Origin: Bacillota bacterium
GTDB taxonomy: Bacteria; Bacillota; Clostridia; Christensenellales; UMGS416
DNA length: 64,000 nt
Direction: 5' to 3'
NCBI GenBank assembly: GCA_023435705.1
Contig: JAEYRH010000016.1
Coordinates: 759,980-823,979, forward strand
The position numbers and the translations under genes are program-made. Shown piece after piece: positions 1 through 8,161 of the stretch. How positions within the stretch are numbered: position 1 is the first letter of the stretch; every line of letters begins with the position of its first letter. The notes beneath the pieces are model-generated. The model did not search any database. It was given only the letters and a program-made list of their open reading frames with translations, and was not told the DNA's origin.

Positions 1-79
1 AGGGAATCGCCAGACTTGCGCTTCCCATCCGAACATTTGTTTGGTATTCTATCATTGATCAAACAGCAGGAGTGGGCAT

Positions 80-712
80 ATGACGCACATCGAGGATTTT
101 TACACCGTAGCCACAAAACGCCGCACCGTGCGAAGCTTTCAGGGCAAACCCGTGGAATGGGATAAAATCCAGCGGGTGCTGGAATGCGGCATGAAAGCCC
201 CCACCAATAACCACGCGCGGGATTGGCACTTCGTTTTCCTGAAAAGCCTCGAGCTGAGAAAATCCATCCTGGAAAGCAGCGGCGCCTTCAGCCGCACGCC
301 AGACAGGGAGTTTCTGGATAAAGTGCTGTCAAAGCTGAAAGACGACACACAAAAGCAAGTATACGCCTATTCTGTGCCATTGCAGGAGAGAATCCTGCTC
401 ACGGCGCCGGAAGTGCTGCTCGTTTGCTACCGGATGGGGAAAAAACTGCAGGACTGCGAGCGACTGTTTGACCTCAATGGATTTGCGTCTGCATGGCTGG
501 TTGTGGAAAACATCCTGCTTGCCATGGCGGCAGAGGGGCTATTCGGCGTCACAATGGTGCCATTCCGCACAGATTTACTCAAAGAGATGCTGGGTATTCC
601 CGACGAATACGAAGTTGCGACCTTTCTCCCCTTCGGATATCCCGCAACAGAGCCGGTAATACCCCAGATCAACAGGAACTTTGAGGATACGGTGCACATT
701 GACCGGTGGTGA
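80..712 (+). CDS. Nitroreductase family protein
   Basis: A 210-residue FMN-dependent nitroreductase-like oxidoreductase, which in this family transfers hydride from NAD(P)H to nitro or quinone-type acceptors in the cytoplasm. The family hallmark RRTVRSF lies at residues 14-20 and the APTNNHARDW segment at about 40-49 corresponds to the usual APS..NxQPW flavin-binding loop. The length is normal for the family. An AGGAGTGGGC ribosome site sits just before the ATG. It stands alone, with the next gene 90 bp away and a separate promoter. The substrate cannot be told from sequence. Confidence 0.85.
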   Translation: MTHIEDFYTVATKRRTVRSFQGKPVEWDKIQRVLECGMKAPTNNHARDWHFVFLKSLELRKSILESSGAFSRTPDREFLDKVLSKLKDDTQKQVYAYSVPLQERILLTAPEVLLVCYRMGKKLQDCERLFDLNGFASAWLVVENILLAMAAEGLFGVTMVPFRTDLLKEMLGIPDEYEVATFLPFGYPATEPVIPQINRNFEDTVHIDRW

Positions 713-747
713 CAAAATTTGTCGTAAACACGGGCAATACTCTGTGA

Positions 748-753
748 TATAAT
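748..753 (+). promoter_or_regulatory. Extended -10 promoter element for the metallophosphoesterase
   Basis: A consensus TATAAT preceded by TGA (extended -10) lies 50 bp before the ATG at 803. There is no good -35 hexamer at 17 bp, which is usual for extended -10 promoters. Confidence 0.5.
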
Positions 754-802
754 TATTGATTATCGCATCCTACAAAAAGTATGATACAAAGGCGGTCCGG
801 CA

Positions 803-1405
803 ATGAAGCTGCTGCTCGTCTCCGACAAAGAGGACAAGTATATTTGGGACTACTTTGACGCGGAGCGCTTCAAAGATATCGACCTCATCATCTCCTGCGG
901 AGATATGAAGGCCGAATACTTGTCATTTCTGGTGACGATGATCAGCAAACCACTTTTCTATGTGCCGGGCAACCATGACAAAGCTTATCTGAGGCAGCCT
1001 CCTGAGGGATGCACCTCGATTGATGATGATTTGATCGAATACAATGGCCTCAGGATCATGGGGCTCGGTGGCAGCATGCGATACAATCTGGGCCATTATC
1101 AATACACCGAGAAAGAGATGGAGAAGCGAATCAAAAAGCTTTGGTTCAGTTTATGGCGTAAAAAGGGCTTTGACATCCTGGTGACCCACGCGCCTGCAAA
1201 GGATTGCGGAGATGGCCCTGACCTCTGCCACTCGGGCTTCCAGTGCTTCACCGACCTGGTCGCCAAATACAAGCCTAGATACCACCTGCATGGTCACAAC
1301 CATCTGGAATACGGCAACTTCCCCAGAATCACCACCTGCGGGCAGACCACCGTGATCAACGCCTGCGGTTATTACATTTTGGATACGGAAAAAGACTTGA
1401 AATAG
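803..1405 (+). CDS. Metallophosphoesterase
   Basis: A 200-residue calcineurin-like phosphoesterase. Visible metal-binding blocks are GD at 33-34, GNHD at 56-59, TH at 128-129 and HGHNH at 163-167, so most of the two-metal site is present. The first block, usually DxH, reads SDKED at residues 7-11, so the first-block histidine is absent. The overall layout resembles small class III cyclic nucleotide phosphodiesterases/MPPED-like enzymes, but the substrate is unknown. The gene converges on the exonuclease gene that ends at 1424. Confidence 0.85.
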   Translation: MKLLLVSDKEDKYIWDYFDAERFKDIDLIISCGDMKAEYLSFLVTMISKPLFYVPGNHDKAYLRQPPEGCTSIDDDLIEYNGLRIMGLGGSMRYNLGHYQYTEKEMEKRIKKLWFSLWRKKGFDILVTHAPAKDCGDGPDLCHSGFQCFTDLVAKYKPRYHLHGHNHLEYGNFPRITTCGQTTVINACGYYILDTEKDLK

Positions 1406-1423
1406 CCATCTTATCACAATGCC

Positions 1424-1990
1424 TCAAGATATCCTATCCATCGCCAATAGCAGGATCTGAGCGCACCCCCGGCAATCCTGCTCAGCGCGGTGATATTGCT
1501 GCTGCTTGTAGCCGATAGCTTCCAGCACAGTGGCTTGTTTGTAATTCCTCAGGCCAGGCAGGATTCGCTTTGCCACAGGGATCGTGTCAACATAGCGCCA
1601 ATCCGGTGCGTAGCCCAGCTTTCGCGCCGCCTCATCCAAAAAACCCACATCGAAACTCGTGTTATGCCCCACAATCAGGCTGTCACCCACAAACCGAAGG
1701 AATGCCGGCATCACCTCAGAGATCGCCGGGGCGTCTTTCACCATGCTATCGGTGATATGATGCACGGCGACCACCGCTTTGGGGATCGGTCTGCCGGGGT
1801 TTACCAACGTAACGAAACGATCCACCTCAACACAATCGATATACTTCAAAGCAGCGATTTCCACAATGCTGTCGGTGTATTTGCTGAAGCCGGTGGTCTC
1901 GATATCCAACACGACGAACTCCCGCTGAGCCTCGACGTGGTGCTCCTTCTGAAAGAAGCTGACCGGTCTGGGTCTGCCAACTTGATCCAT
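1424..1990 (-). CDS. DEDDh 3'-5' exonuclease (DnaQ-like)
   Basis: A 188-residue stand-alone exonuclease of the DNA polymerase III epsilon type. All five catalytic residues of the DEDDh set are visible: D29 and E31 in DIETTG, D114 in HNTSFDVGF, and H167 and D172 in HRAEQD. It would degrade or proofread single-stranded 3' ends in the cytoplasm. It lies 6 bp downstream of the BMP-domain gene and is probably co-transcribed with it. It lacks the polymerase-binding tail of real epsilon subunits, so I do not call it dnaQ. Confidence 0.85.
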   Translation of the reverse strand: MDQVGRPRPVSFFQKEHHVEAQREFVVLDIETTGFSKYTDSIVEIAALKYIDCVEVDRFVTLVNPGRPIPKAVVAVHHITDSMVKDAPAISEVMPAFLRFVGDSLIVGHNTSFDVGFLDEAARKLGYAPDWRYVDTIPVAKRILPGLRNYKQATVLEAIGYKQQQYHRAEQDCRGCAQILLLAMDRIS

Positions 1991-1996
1991 GTTCCC

Positions 1997-3946
1997 TCAC
2001 AGCTCCAGCAGCTCGGCCGTCATCGCATTGTCCACCCCATTCGGGAGCGCAGCAGGGATGTCACCCACGATGCCGTCAACCAACCAGTCCATATCAATAA
2101 TTTGCTTGGCGTCGGCCGTTTCACCCGCGGCGATCCGCTCCACACAAGCCTGGTCCAGGATTGGGCCGGTGAATGGGTTGTAGGCCCCTTCCGTCATCAT
2201 GTTTTTGAACAGCGTGACCAGTTTGTGCGTCTCCAACGGCACATATTTCTTGGCGTACATAATATCCACAATGCCCGATTCCAACCCCCACCAAAACTGC
2301 ATTGGCCGGGTTTCGGAAGAGGCACGGAGCGCGCCAGACAGCATATGCCTCACCATCATCTCATAGAAGACACCCCAGTTCCACACAGGGGTGGCAATGT
2401 ATTCATCCGGCGCGCAATTGGTGTCGCACTGCATCGAATATAGGCCGTATTCGCCCTCAAAACCAGCGCCGGTATAAGTGTTTTGGTGAGAAATGATATC
2501 GCACCCGGCTTCAAACAGGCTGGTGCTGCTGTTGACACCGGCCTTCTCAAAATCCCATTGATAAGCCCATGAGACGATCACCTGCGCCTTTGGGTTGACC
2601 AACCTGGCCCCCAGGGCAAATGCGTTCACGCCGCTGATCACGCCCTTGACCGGATAAGTGCCTACGTAGCCAATTTTATCCGTTTTGGTCAATGAACCGG
2701 CGATTAGGCCAGTGAGGAACCGGGGCTCGTAGATACGCCCGAAGTAGGTGTGCACATGTTTGGACGGGGGCTGCTCGCTGCACACATAGATGGTCGCGTT
2801 TGGAAACTCCAGCGCCGTGCGCAGCGCCGCGTTGGCAAAAGCAGGGCTCGTGGCAAAGATGATGCCATTGCCCTCCTGGATCAGCGTCTTGAACACAGTG
2901 TATGCCCCGATGATGTCCTCAGGCACGTTTTCTGCGAAGGTGGTCAGAATCGTATCTTTCATCATCTGCTGAATGTGATCCCGCCCGATCTCGTGCGCTT
3001 TGGCCCAATTGGAACCGGCGACACTGCCAGCGTAGGCAAAGGCGATTTTTACCGGGTGTTTCGGCTTGACAATATTAATGATGGAGGAAAGGATCGAAGG
3101 CTCCGGTATTTCCTCCGGGCTGGTGTTGAGGTCGGCATCCATCTCGGCAGACGTTCTGAGCTCATTGAGTAACGAGCGCAGCCGCTTGCGCATCGTGTCT
3201 TCATTCATCTTCTTATGAAGCTTATAGAGATCGAAATATCGCAGGAAAACATCGCCCGTTGTCATTGGCAGTTTGTCGCCGCCCAACTCATAAAGCAACC
3301 GGCGGAATGGCATATAGTATGATTGCAGGAAATATTGATATGGCGCTTCCCTCTCGATTCTTGGCACATAGGCGCTCTTCATCAGCTTCAAAAAGATATC
3401 AAAGGAGCCAGGTTTGCTCAGCCAGATCGTGTTGATGCGGGTTTCCTTGTAAAACTCCAGAAATTCATAATACAGCTTGACCTTTTCGCTGGCATCATTA
3501 TATCTTGGCACCAGACGGGTCACCTCGCCCCGGATGCTGCCGGCGTCCAGGAACTTCAAAACGCTGACCCGCTTGTTTCCCTCCACCACATAAAAGCGGT
3601 TCAAAAACTCATACACCTTGATCGGGTCCTGGATGCCCTCCCGCAGTTGGTATGCATAAACAGCCTTCCATTTGAACGAGAATTCTGTGCCTACACCGAG
3701 CAGCGGCATGAAGTTTTGTGCGAAGGCCGCACTCCGCCCTGCGCTGTAGGTGCCTATCACCTTTTTCAACGGTAACTCCACGAAACCCAGGCTTTCGCGG
3801 GAAACAATCTCCGAATCCAGAATGAACTCATCCAGATAGGGCAGGTTGCCTGACCGGCCTTGGGATACCATTTGGTTGTATGCACGAAGGCCGTTGCGTC
3901 TTGCAGCCAGATAGGCGCTATCAACATCAATGACCATGCTTTCCAT
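1997..3946 (-). CDS. BMP/PnrA-like ligand-binding protein with N-terminal ParB-like region, no signal peptide
   Basis: A 649-residue protein. Residues about 298-640 resemble the periplasmic-binding fold of BMP/PnrA (nucleoside-binding lipoprotein) proteins, starting with KIAFAYAGSVAGSNW. The first ~290 residues carry no signal peptide or lipobox. They include VVEGNKRVSV at 120-129, which resembles the DGNHRV motif of ParB/sulfiredoxin-like domains, and a charged helical stretch at 150-270. BMP proteins normally sit outside the membrane with an ABC permease; here there is no permease gene and no export signal, so an intracellular sensor is likely. The ATG at 3946 has AGGTGG upstream. The exonuclease gene follows after 6 bp. 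Confidence 0.7.
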   Translation of the reverse strand: MESMVIDVDSAYLAARRNGLRAYNQMVSQGRSGNLPYLDEFILDSEIVSRESLGFVELPLKKVIGTYSAGRSAAFAQNFMPLLGVGTEFSFKWKAVYAYQLREGIQDPIKVYEFLNRFYVVEGNKRVSVLKFLDAGSIRGEVTRLVPRYNDASEKVKLYYEFLEFYKETRINTIWLSKPGSFDIFLKLMKSAYVPRIEREAPYQYFLQSYYMPFRRLLYELGGDKLPMTTGDVFLRYFDLYKLHKKMNEDTMRKRLRSLLNELRTSAEMDADLNTSPEEIPEPSILSSIINIVKPKHPVKIAFAYAGSVAGSNWAKAHEIGRDHIQQMMKDTILTTFAENVPEDIIGAYTVFKTLIQEGNGIIFATSPAFANAALRTALEFPNATIYVCSEQPPSKHVHTYFGRIYEPRFLTGLIAGSLTKTDKIGYVGTYPVKGVISGVNAFALGARLVNPKAQVIVSWAYQWDFEKAGVNSSTSLFEAGCDIISHQNTYTGAGFEGEYGLYSMQCDTNCAPDEYIATPVWNWGVFYEMMVRHMLSGALRASSETRPMQFWWGLESGIVDIMYAKKYVPLETHKLVTLFKNMMTEGAYNPFTGPILDQACVERIAAGETADAKQIIDMDWLVDGIVGDIPAALPNGVDNAMTAELLEL

Positions 3947-4000
3947 AATGAACCACCTTTCACCGGTATCTGAAGACCGGTAAAATATATCTGCTTGACC

Positions 4001-4029
4001 ATCTTAATGCATAGACATTGCGGATGCAA
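4001..4029 (-). promoter_or_regulatory. Sigma-A type promoter of the BMP-domain gene
   Basis: On the minus strand, -35 TTGCAT (4024-4029) and -10 TAAGAT (4001-4006) are 17 bp apart. The leader of about 50 nt holds two ACCGGT palindromes (3962-3967 and 3976-3981). Confidence 0.5.
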
Positions 4030-4142
4030 GATGCTTTGAAAAGACCGACAGATGCGCTAACAACAGCGGTCCGCCAAACATATGATGGGATCAGATAGAT
4101 TGCACCGTTACGATACGGATATCAGAAGTGGAGGGTTTAGCC

Positions 4143-5321
4143 ATGTTCTTCAGGGGCAAACAGGAGTCTGGAGCTCAACAGCCCAACCGCCAGCCTGCCG
4201 TTTCGCCGATACAGCAACCAAACAAGCAGCCATCGGCGGTTTCACCCATACAAACGCCGAACAAGCCAAATTACGTATCCCCCATTCAAGAGGGGAACAA
4301 GATGCCAAATTACGTATCCCCTATCCAAGAGGGGAATAAGATGCCGAACTACGTATCCCCTATTCAAGAGGGCAACAAGATGCCCAACTATGTCTCTCCG
4401 ATTCAGGAGGGCAACAAGATGCCAAACGTTGTCTCTCCCATTCAGGAAGGCAACAAGATGCCAAACGTTGTCTCCCCCATTCAGGAGGGCAACAAGATGC
4501 CAAACGTCGTCTCCCCCATTCAGGAGGGCAACAAGATGCCCAACGTGGTCTCCCCCATCCAGGACGGCAACAAGATGCCCAACGTGGTCTCCCCCATTCA
4601 GGAGGGCAACAAGATGCCAAATGTGGTCTCTCCGATCCAGGAGGGCAACAAGATGCCCAACGTCGTCTCCCCCATTCAGGAGGGCAATAAGATGCCAAAC
4701 GTTGTCTCCCCCATCCAGGAAGGCAATAAGATGCCAAACGTTGTCTCCCCCATTCAGGAAGGCAACAAGATGCCAAACGTTGTCTCCCCGATCCAGGAGG
4801 GCAACAAGATGCCAAACGTGGTCTCCCCGATCCAGGAGGGCAACAAGATGCCAAACGTCGTCTCTCCGATCCAGGAGGGTAACAAGATGCCCAACATGGT
4901 CTCTCCGATCCAGGAGGGTAACAAGATGCCCAACGTGGTCTCTCCCATCCAGGAGGGCAACAAGATGCCGGGTATGCAGTATGGAGAGCATATGGGCATG
5001 CACCCTTGCTTCACACCGGAGATGGCAGCTGGCGCAGAGGCATATCAGATGATGTATCCGGACATGTATTACAAAATGATGCCGCACGTGATGATGGCAG
5101 CCGACGAGATGGAGATGCACGGCGTCACCATGCCCAACCATCAGATGATGATGTGCATGTGCAACCGAGTGTATGAAAACATGACACGGATGCATCCGGA
5201 AATGGCAGACAACGCTGCCGCCAGCGGTTATTACTCCGCGCAGCAATGGGGCCGCGGCAGGGATATCATCTGGATCCTGCTGCTTGCCGAGCTTTTCCGC
5301 CGCAGGAGACGGTATTATTGA
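4143..5321 (+). CDS. Tandem 13-residue repeat protein with Met/His-rich tail
   Basis: An unrecognised protein of 392 residues. The ATG at 4143 is chosen because GGAGG (4130-4134) is correctly spaced; an in-frame GTG at 4128 lies before that site. After two degenerate units come 18 perfect-length 13-residue units with consensus NVVSPIQEGNKMP (4269-4970); only position 2 (Y, V or M) and one E-to-D change vary. The ~116-residue tail is rich in Met (21), His (6) and has three Cys, then ends with a hydrophobic helix followed by five Arg and YY. No signal peptide is present. The tail ending RRRRRYY resembles those of small clostridial coat-type proteins (inference). A weak sigma-K-like element (AC at 4060, CATATGATG at 4079-4087) is possible. 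Function unknown. Confidence 0.85.
   Translation: MFFRGKQESGAQQPNRQPAVSPIQQPNKQPSAVSPIQTPNKPNYVSPIQEGNKMPNYVSPIQEGNKMPNYVSPIQEGNKMPNYVSPIQEGNKMPNVVSPIQEGNKMPNVVSPIQEGNKMPNVVSPIQEGNKMPNVVSPIQDGNKMPNVVSPIQEGNKMPNVVSPIQEGNKMPNVVSPIQEGNKMPNVVSPIQEGNKMPNVVSPIQEGNKMPNVVSPIQEGNKMPNVVSPIQEGNKMPNVVSPIQEGNKMPNMVSPIQEGNKMPNVVSPIQEGNKMPGMQYGEHMGMHPCFTPEMAAGAEAYQMMYPDMYYKMMPHVMMAADEMEMHGVTMPNHQMMMCMCNRVYENMTRMHPEMADNAAASGYYSAQQWGRGRDIIWILLLAELFRRRRRYY
4269..4970 (+). repeat. Eighteen tandem 39-bp coding repeats
   Basis: Eighteen uninterrupted 39-bp units encode NxVSPIQ(E/D)GNKMP. Units 1-4 encode Tyr at position 2 and use different synonymous codons from the later ones. Nearly all other differences are at third codon positions, so the protein sequence is held constant while DNA drifts. 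Confidence 0.97.
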
Positions 5322-5432
5322 CCAAAATCCCATGTATGCCGCACACCGGGTGGCACCCGCAGATCCATGCGTTGCCCCTTGCCCTCCGTTTTAGGAGCCA
5401 GGCAGGGGCTTCTTGCAGTTTGGCTATCGCGG

Positions 5433-6326
5433 TTACCGAAATGAAACCGTTTGTCTGATGCGTTTGATCAGCTGGCGAGGTGATGGCACCAGCATCGGCA
5501 CCGCTCCAATCACCTGGGTGTACTCCGGGTGGCGATCCACCAGATGGCGCTCCATCATCGGGATGCTGACAAAGACAAATAATACTGTGATCATCAACGG
5601 CCCAATGATGGTCCACATCATCGGAATCAGGCTAACCTGAATGATCCACAGTCCCCACCAAAAAATGATCTCGCCCAGATAATTCGGGTGACGGCATACC
5701 TTCCAAAGCCCCACGGCAATCGGTGGCTTGGGGTCGGGCAGGCGCTGATAGGCATCCAGTTGCCGGTCAGCGGCATGCGCAAGCCACACAGCACCCAACG
5801 AAAACAACGCGCCCGACCAAGTCAGTGGGTTTGCAGGCACATCTGCAGACATGCCAAAGAAAACGGGAATCATGGCCAGAAAAACAAGCACTGTGGGCAT
5901 CAGATGAATGCCAAAAAGGTTCACAACCGGCCAAAGCCTTGGCATCCGGGTGCGATACATCGTGTAACGCCAATCCTGATACCCCAAGCCTTGCCATCGC
6001 CAGGCCCAATTTGCCGTCAGGCGGACACCCCACACCAGAAGCACTGCCAGGAAAATCCATCTGGCAAACCCACCCTGCCCGATCGCCCAACTGATCGCAA
6101 TGGGCAATGGCGTAACACTCCAATAAGGGTCATACACACTGGAGTTTCCCAACACGACACCAGCCGCCCAAACCAGCAGTGTAGCCGCAACGTCAACCAG
6201 GAACATTGCCCATAACGGGTGCATACCAACCATCCGGCGAAACAGGATGGTTGCGGCCAGGAAGGAGACCAGATAAACAGCGGCAACGAGCATGATGGAT
6301 ATGGAGCGGGATGGAGTCTTTTTCAT
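5433..6326 (-). CDS. DUF1295 / isoprenylcysteine methyltransferase-like membrane protein
   Basis: A 297-residue integral membrane protein of the DUF1295 (steroid 5-alpha-reductase C-terminal-like) family. About seven hydrophobic helices are visible. The C-terminal block GLWKVCRHPNYLGEIIFWWG near residues 209-228 is the family signature, with the R-HPNY motif shared with ICMT-type enzymes that bind cofactor at the membrane. The substrate is unknown. It stands alone and converges on the repeat-protein gene. Confidence 0.85.
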   Translation of the reverse strand: MKKTPSRSISIMLVAAVYLVSFLAATILFRRMVGMHPLWAMFLVDVAATLLVWAAGVVLGNSSVYDPYWSVTPLPIAISWAIGQGGFARWIFLAVLLVWGVRLTANWAWRWQGLGYQDWRYTMYRTRMPRLWPVVNLFGIHLMPTVLVFLAMIPVFFGMSADVPANPLTWSGALFSLGAVWLAHAADRQLDAYQRLPDPKPPIAVGLWKVCRHPNYLGEIIFWWGLWIIQVSLIPMMWTIIGPLMITVLFVFVSIPMMERHLVDRHPEYTQVIGAVPMLVPSPRQLIKRIRQTVSFR

Positions 6327-6438
6327 ATGACAGCCTCAATGATAAATATGATATTCCTATTCTATAATAGGCCCCCGGTGTTGTGAAGCGGCAGATGGAT
6401 AACAACAGAATATTGAGGCCAGGGAGTTTCACCGACGG

Positions 6439-6467
6439 TTGACAATTCCTCTGTTCCGCAGTTAACT
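6439..6467 (+). promoter_or_regulatory. Promoter of the hypA-hypB operon
   Basis: A consensus -35 TTGACA (6439-6444) and a weak -10 TTAACT (6462-6467) are separated by 17 bp, 24 bp before the TTG start of hypA. Confidence 0.5.
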
Positions 6468-6490
6468 ATTGGCAGCAAGGGGTGAGCGGA

Positions 6491-6727
6491 TTGCACGAGG
6501 CTTCGGTGGCATCACGGATTGTGGAGACGGTGCAGGAGTATCCCGGCTTGCGGGTGATCTATGTCGCCATTGGCCGGAAGTCATGCGTGCATCCCGACAT
6601 GCTGCGAGACGCTTTCGAGCTTGTGAAACACGGCACTTGCGCCGAGTGGGCCGAGCTGGTAACGGTGCCCTGCCCCGGAGAAGATATCTCAGTGCTATCA
6701 GTCGAGGTGGAAGATGCCAAGGATTGA
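6491..6727 (+). CDS. hypA: HypA-like nickel chaperone lacking the zinc finger
   Basis: A 78-residue version of HypA, which delivers nickel to [NiFe] hydrogenase or urease with HypB. The TTG at 6491 is chosen over the GTG at 6482 because it yields Met-His-Glu, the N-terminal nickel-binding motif, with AAGGGG upstream. The N-terminal domain (HEASVASRIVETV, VAIG at 25-28, HPDMLRDAF, CAEWAEL) is intact. The usual ~35-residue insert with two CxxC zinc motifs is missing: AELVT runs almost directly into the terminal strand DISVLSVEVED. Normal HypA is about 113 residues. It overlaps hypB by 14 bp. Confidence 0.75.
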   Translation: MHEASVASRIVETVQEYPGLRVIYVAIGRKSCVHPDMLRDAFELVKHGTCAEWAELVTVPCPGEDISVLSVEVEDAKD

Positions 6728-7352
6728 AGTGAACAAAAGCGTGTTCAATGCTGACCACAAGGCTGCCATGCGCAATCGCGAGCTGCTGGCCCAAAGAGGC
6801 TGGACAGCCATAAATATGATCGGATCGCCGGGCAGCGGCAAGACCACACTGCTACTGGAGGCACTGCCCCGCCTCAAGCGCGCTTCAGCGGTGATCGCCG
6901 GCGATGTGGAGGGCAGCTTTGATGCAGACAGGCTTTCAGACGCCGGCATCGTTGCGCAGCAAGTGAACACCCATGGCAGCTGCCATCTGTCTGCATTGCT
7001 TGTTGAGGAGGCATTGGTCAGCCTTGATTTGCCGTCTGGTGCACTCATCGTGATCGAAAACGTTGGCAACCTGGTCTGCCCAGCCTTTTTCGATCTTGGT
7101 GAAAATGGTGTGCTGGCAGTGCTCTCCGCAGCCGAGGGGCACGAAAAACCCTGGAAATATCCTGCGGTGTTTCAACGGGCAGATATTGTTGCCTTAACCA
7201 AATCAGACCTGGCTCATGTCGCCCGCTTCGATATGGAGGCGGCAAGGGTCGGCGTGCTGGCTCAAAACCCAAAGGCCGATGTGTATCCGCTCTCCTCGGT
7301 GACCGGCAGCGGCATGGAAGCCTTCCTTGCCCGGCTGGAGGCTTGGCGATGA
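6714..7352 (+). CDS. hypB: HypB-type nickel-incorporation GTPase
   Basis: A 212-residue SIMIBI-class GTPase that drives nickel insertion into hydrogenase precursor. It shows the P-loop GSPGSGKTT (37-45), GDVEGSFDADR (63-73), the nickel/zinc-site segment NTHGSCH with C90-H91, and the HypB signature ENVGNLVCP (115-123). There is no N-terminal histidine-rich nickel store. It overlaps hypA upstream and the ferredoxin-type gene downstream (ATGA), so the three are one operon. No hydrogenase structural gene lies in the window. Confidence 0.9.
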   Translation: MPRIEVNKSVFNADHKAAMRNRELLAQRGWTAINMIGSPGSGKTTLLLEALPRLKRASAVIAGDVEGSFDADRLSDAGIVAQQVNTHGSCHLSALLVEEALVSLDLPSGALIVIENVGNLVCPAFFDLGENGVLAVLSAAEGHEKPWKYPAVFQRADIVALTKSDLAHVARFDMEAARVGVLAQNPKADVYPLSSVTGSGMEAFLARLEAWR

Positions 7353-8161
7353 CTGGCTACAAGCCACATGCCCGGTTGCTCTATCGGTTGTTTGCCTGGG
7401 GGTTGTCTGTCGTATCACCGGTCAAGCCGCTGTTCAGGCTGGCTCTTAAGGTGCTCACCGGCCGCAAACGGAGCATTCGCGGCCATATTCTGCCGGTGAA
7501 CGCAAACCTGGGCCAGCCCGTGCAGACGCAGCTCAGCCGGGAGTTGCTGGTGGAGTTGATCAACAGGAGCACCGCTGTGGGTGCGATGCACGAATGCCTT
7601 TGCCGCGCCGTAGGGGGCTGCGAGGAATTCCCAAAGGATCTGGGGTGCCTGGTGCTGGGTCAGTCGGTCCTCTCCCTGCATCCCGGTCTGGGGCGGGAGA
7701 TCAGCCGGGAGGAAGCCGCAGCGGTCGTGGACCGTGCCTTTGCTCTCAACTTGTCACCAATGGTCGTGCATTTCAAGGGCGATGCGCTTTTATGGAGCCT
7801 GGAGCACAACAAAATGCTCACGATTTGTTTCTGTTGCCCCTGTCACTGCATGTTGCGAGACGCGCTGACCATGCGCGGTGTCGGTGGAAGCAGGATGACC
7901 GGGTTGTCTGGCATCACAATCGATTATCATGAACGACTATGTGTCAATTGCGGCCAATGCGCTGATGCTTGCGTTACAACCGCGATCAATCTTGTAAACG
8001 AAATTCCCGTCATTGATCCGGACCTATGTGTGCGCTGCGGACGCTGCGCGATGGCATGTCCCTCCGGCGCGTTGTCAGTACAGGCCGATTCGGAAGCAAA
8101 TGCCGGGCAGCTGATCCAGGAATACAGCAGCAGGACCGCAAACAAGAGTGTCTTTCACTGA
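7349..8161 (+). CDS. Cysteine-rich 4Fe-4S ferredoxin-domain protein
   Basis: A 270-residue iron-sulfur protein starting at the ATG that overlaps the hypB stop. The C-terminus holds two classical 4Fe-4S motifs (CVNCGQCADAC and CVRCGRCAMACPSGA). The N-terminal ~190 residues contain two further cysteine clusters, CLCRAVGGC with a later GC, and CFCCPCHC, which could bind more clusters. A short hydrophobic segment near residues 10-25 may bind it to the membrane. Operon placement with hypAB suggests an electron-transfer or maturation role linked to a nickel enzyme, but this is inference. Confidence 0.75.
   Translation: MTGYKPHARLLYRLFAWGLSVVSPVKPLFRLALKVLTGRKRSIRGHILPVNANLGQPVQTQLSRELLVELINRSTAVGAMHECLCRAVGGCEEFPKDLGCLVLGQSVLSLHPGLGREISREEAAAVVDRAFALNLSPMVVHFKGDALLWSLEHNKMLTICFCCPCHCMLRDALTMRGVGGSRMTGLSGITIDYHERLCVNCGQCADACVTTAINLVNEIPVIDPDLCVRCGRCAMACPSGALSVQADSEANAGQLIQEYSSRTANKSVFH

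Noticed and set aside
30..43. CGAAC-N4-GTTTG as a LexA (SOS) box before the nitroreductase gene
   Set aside because: Two mismatches to the Bacillus consensus and no damage-related gene downstream; too weak to report.
1490..2443. Open frame of 317 codons on the plus strand
   Set aside because: It lies antisense to the exonuclease and BMP genes, both of which have clear domain motifs.
4269..4970. Direct repeat array as a CRISPR
   Set aside because: The units are contiguous with no unique spacers and encode a constant peptide.
4242..5333. Long open frames opposite and out of frame with the repeat gene
   Set aside because: They are by-products of the 39-bp repeat, which keeps all frames open. 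The chosen frame alone has a ribosome site and a tightly conserved unit.
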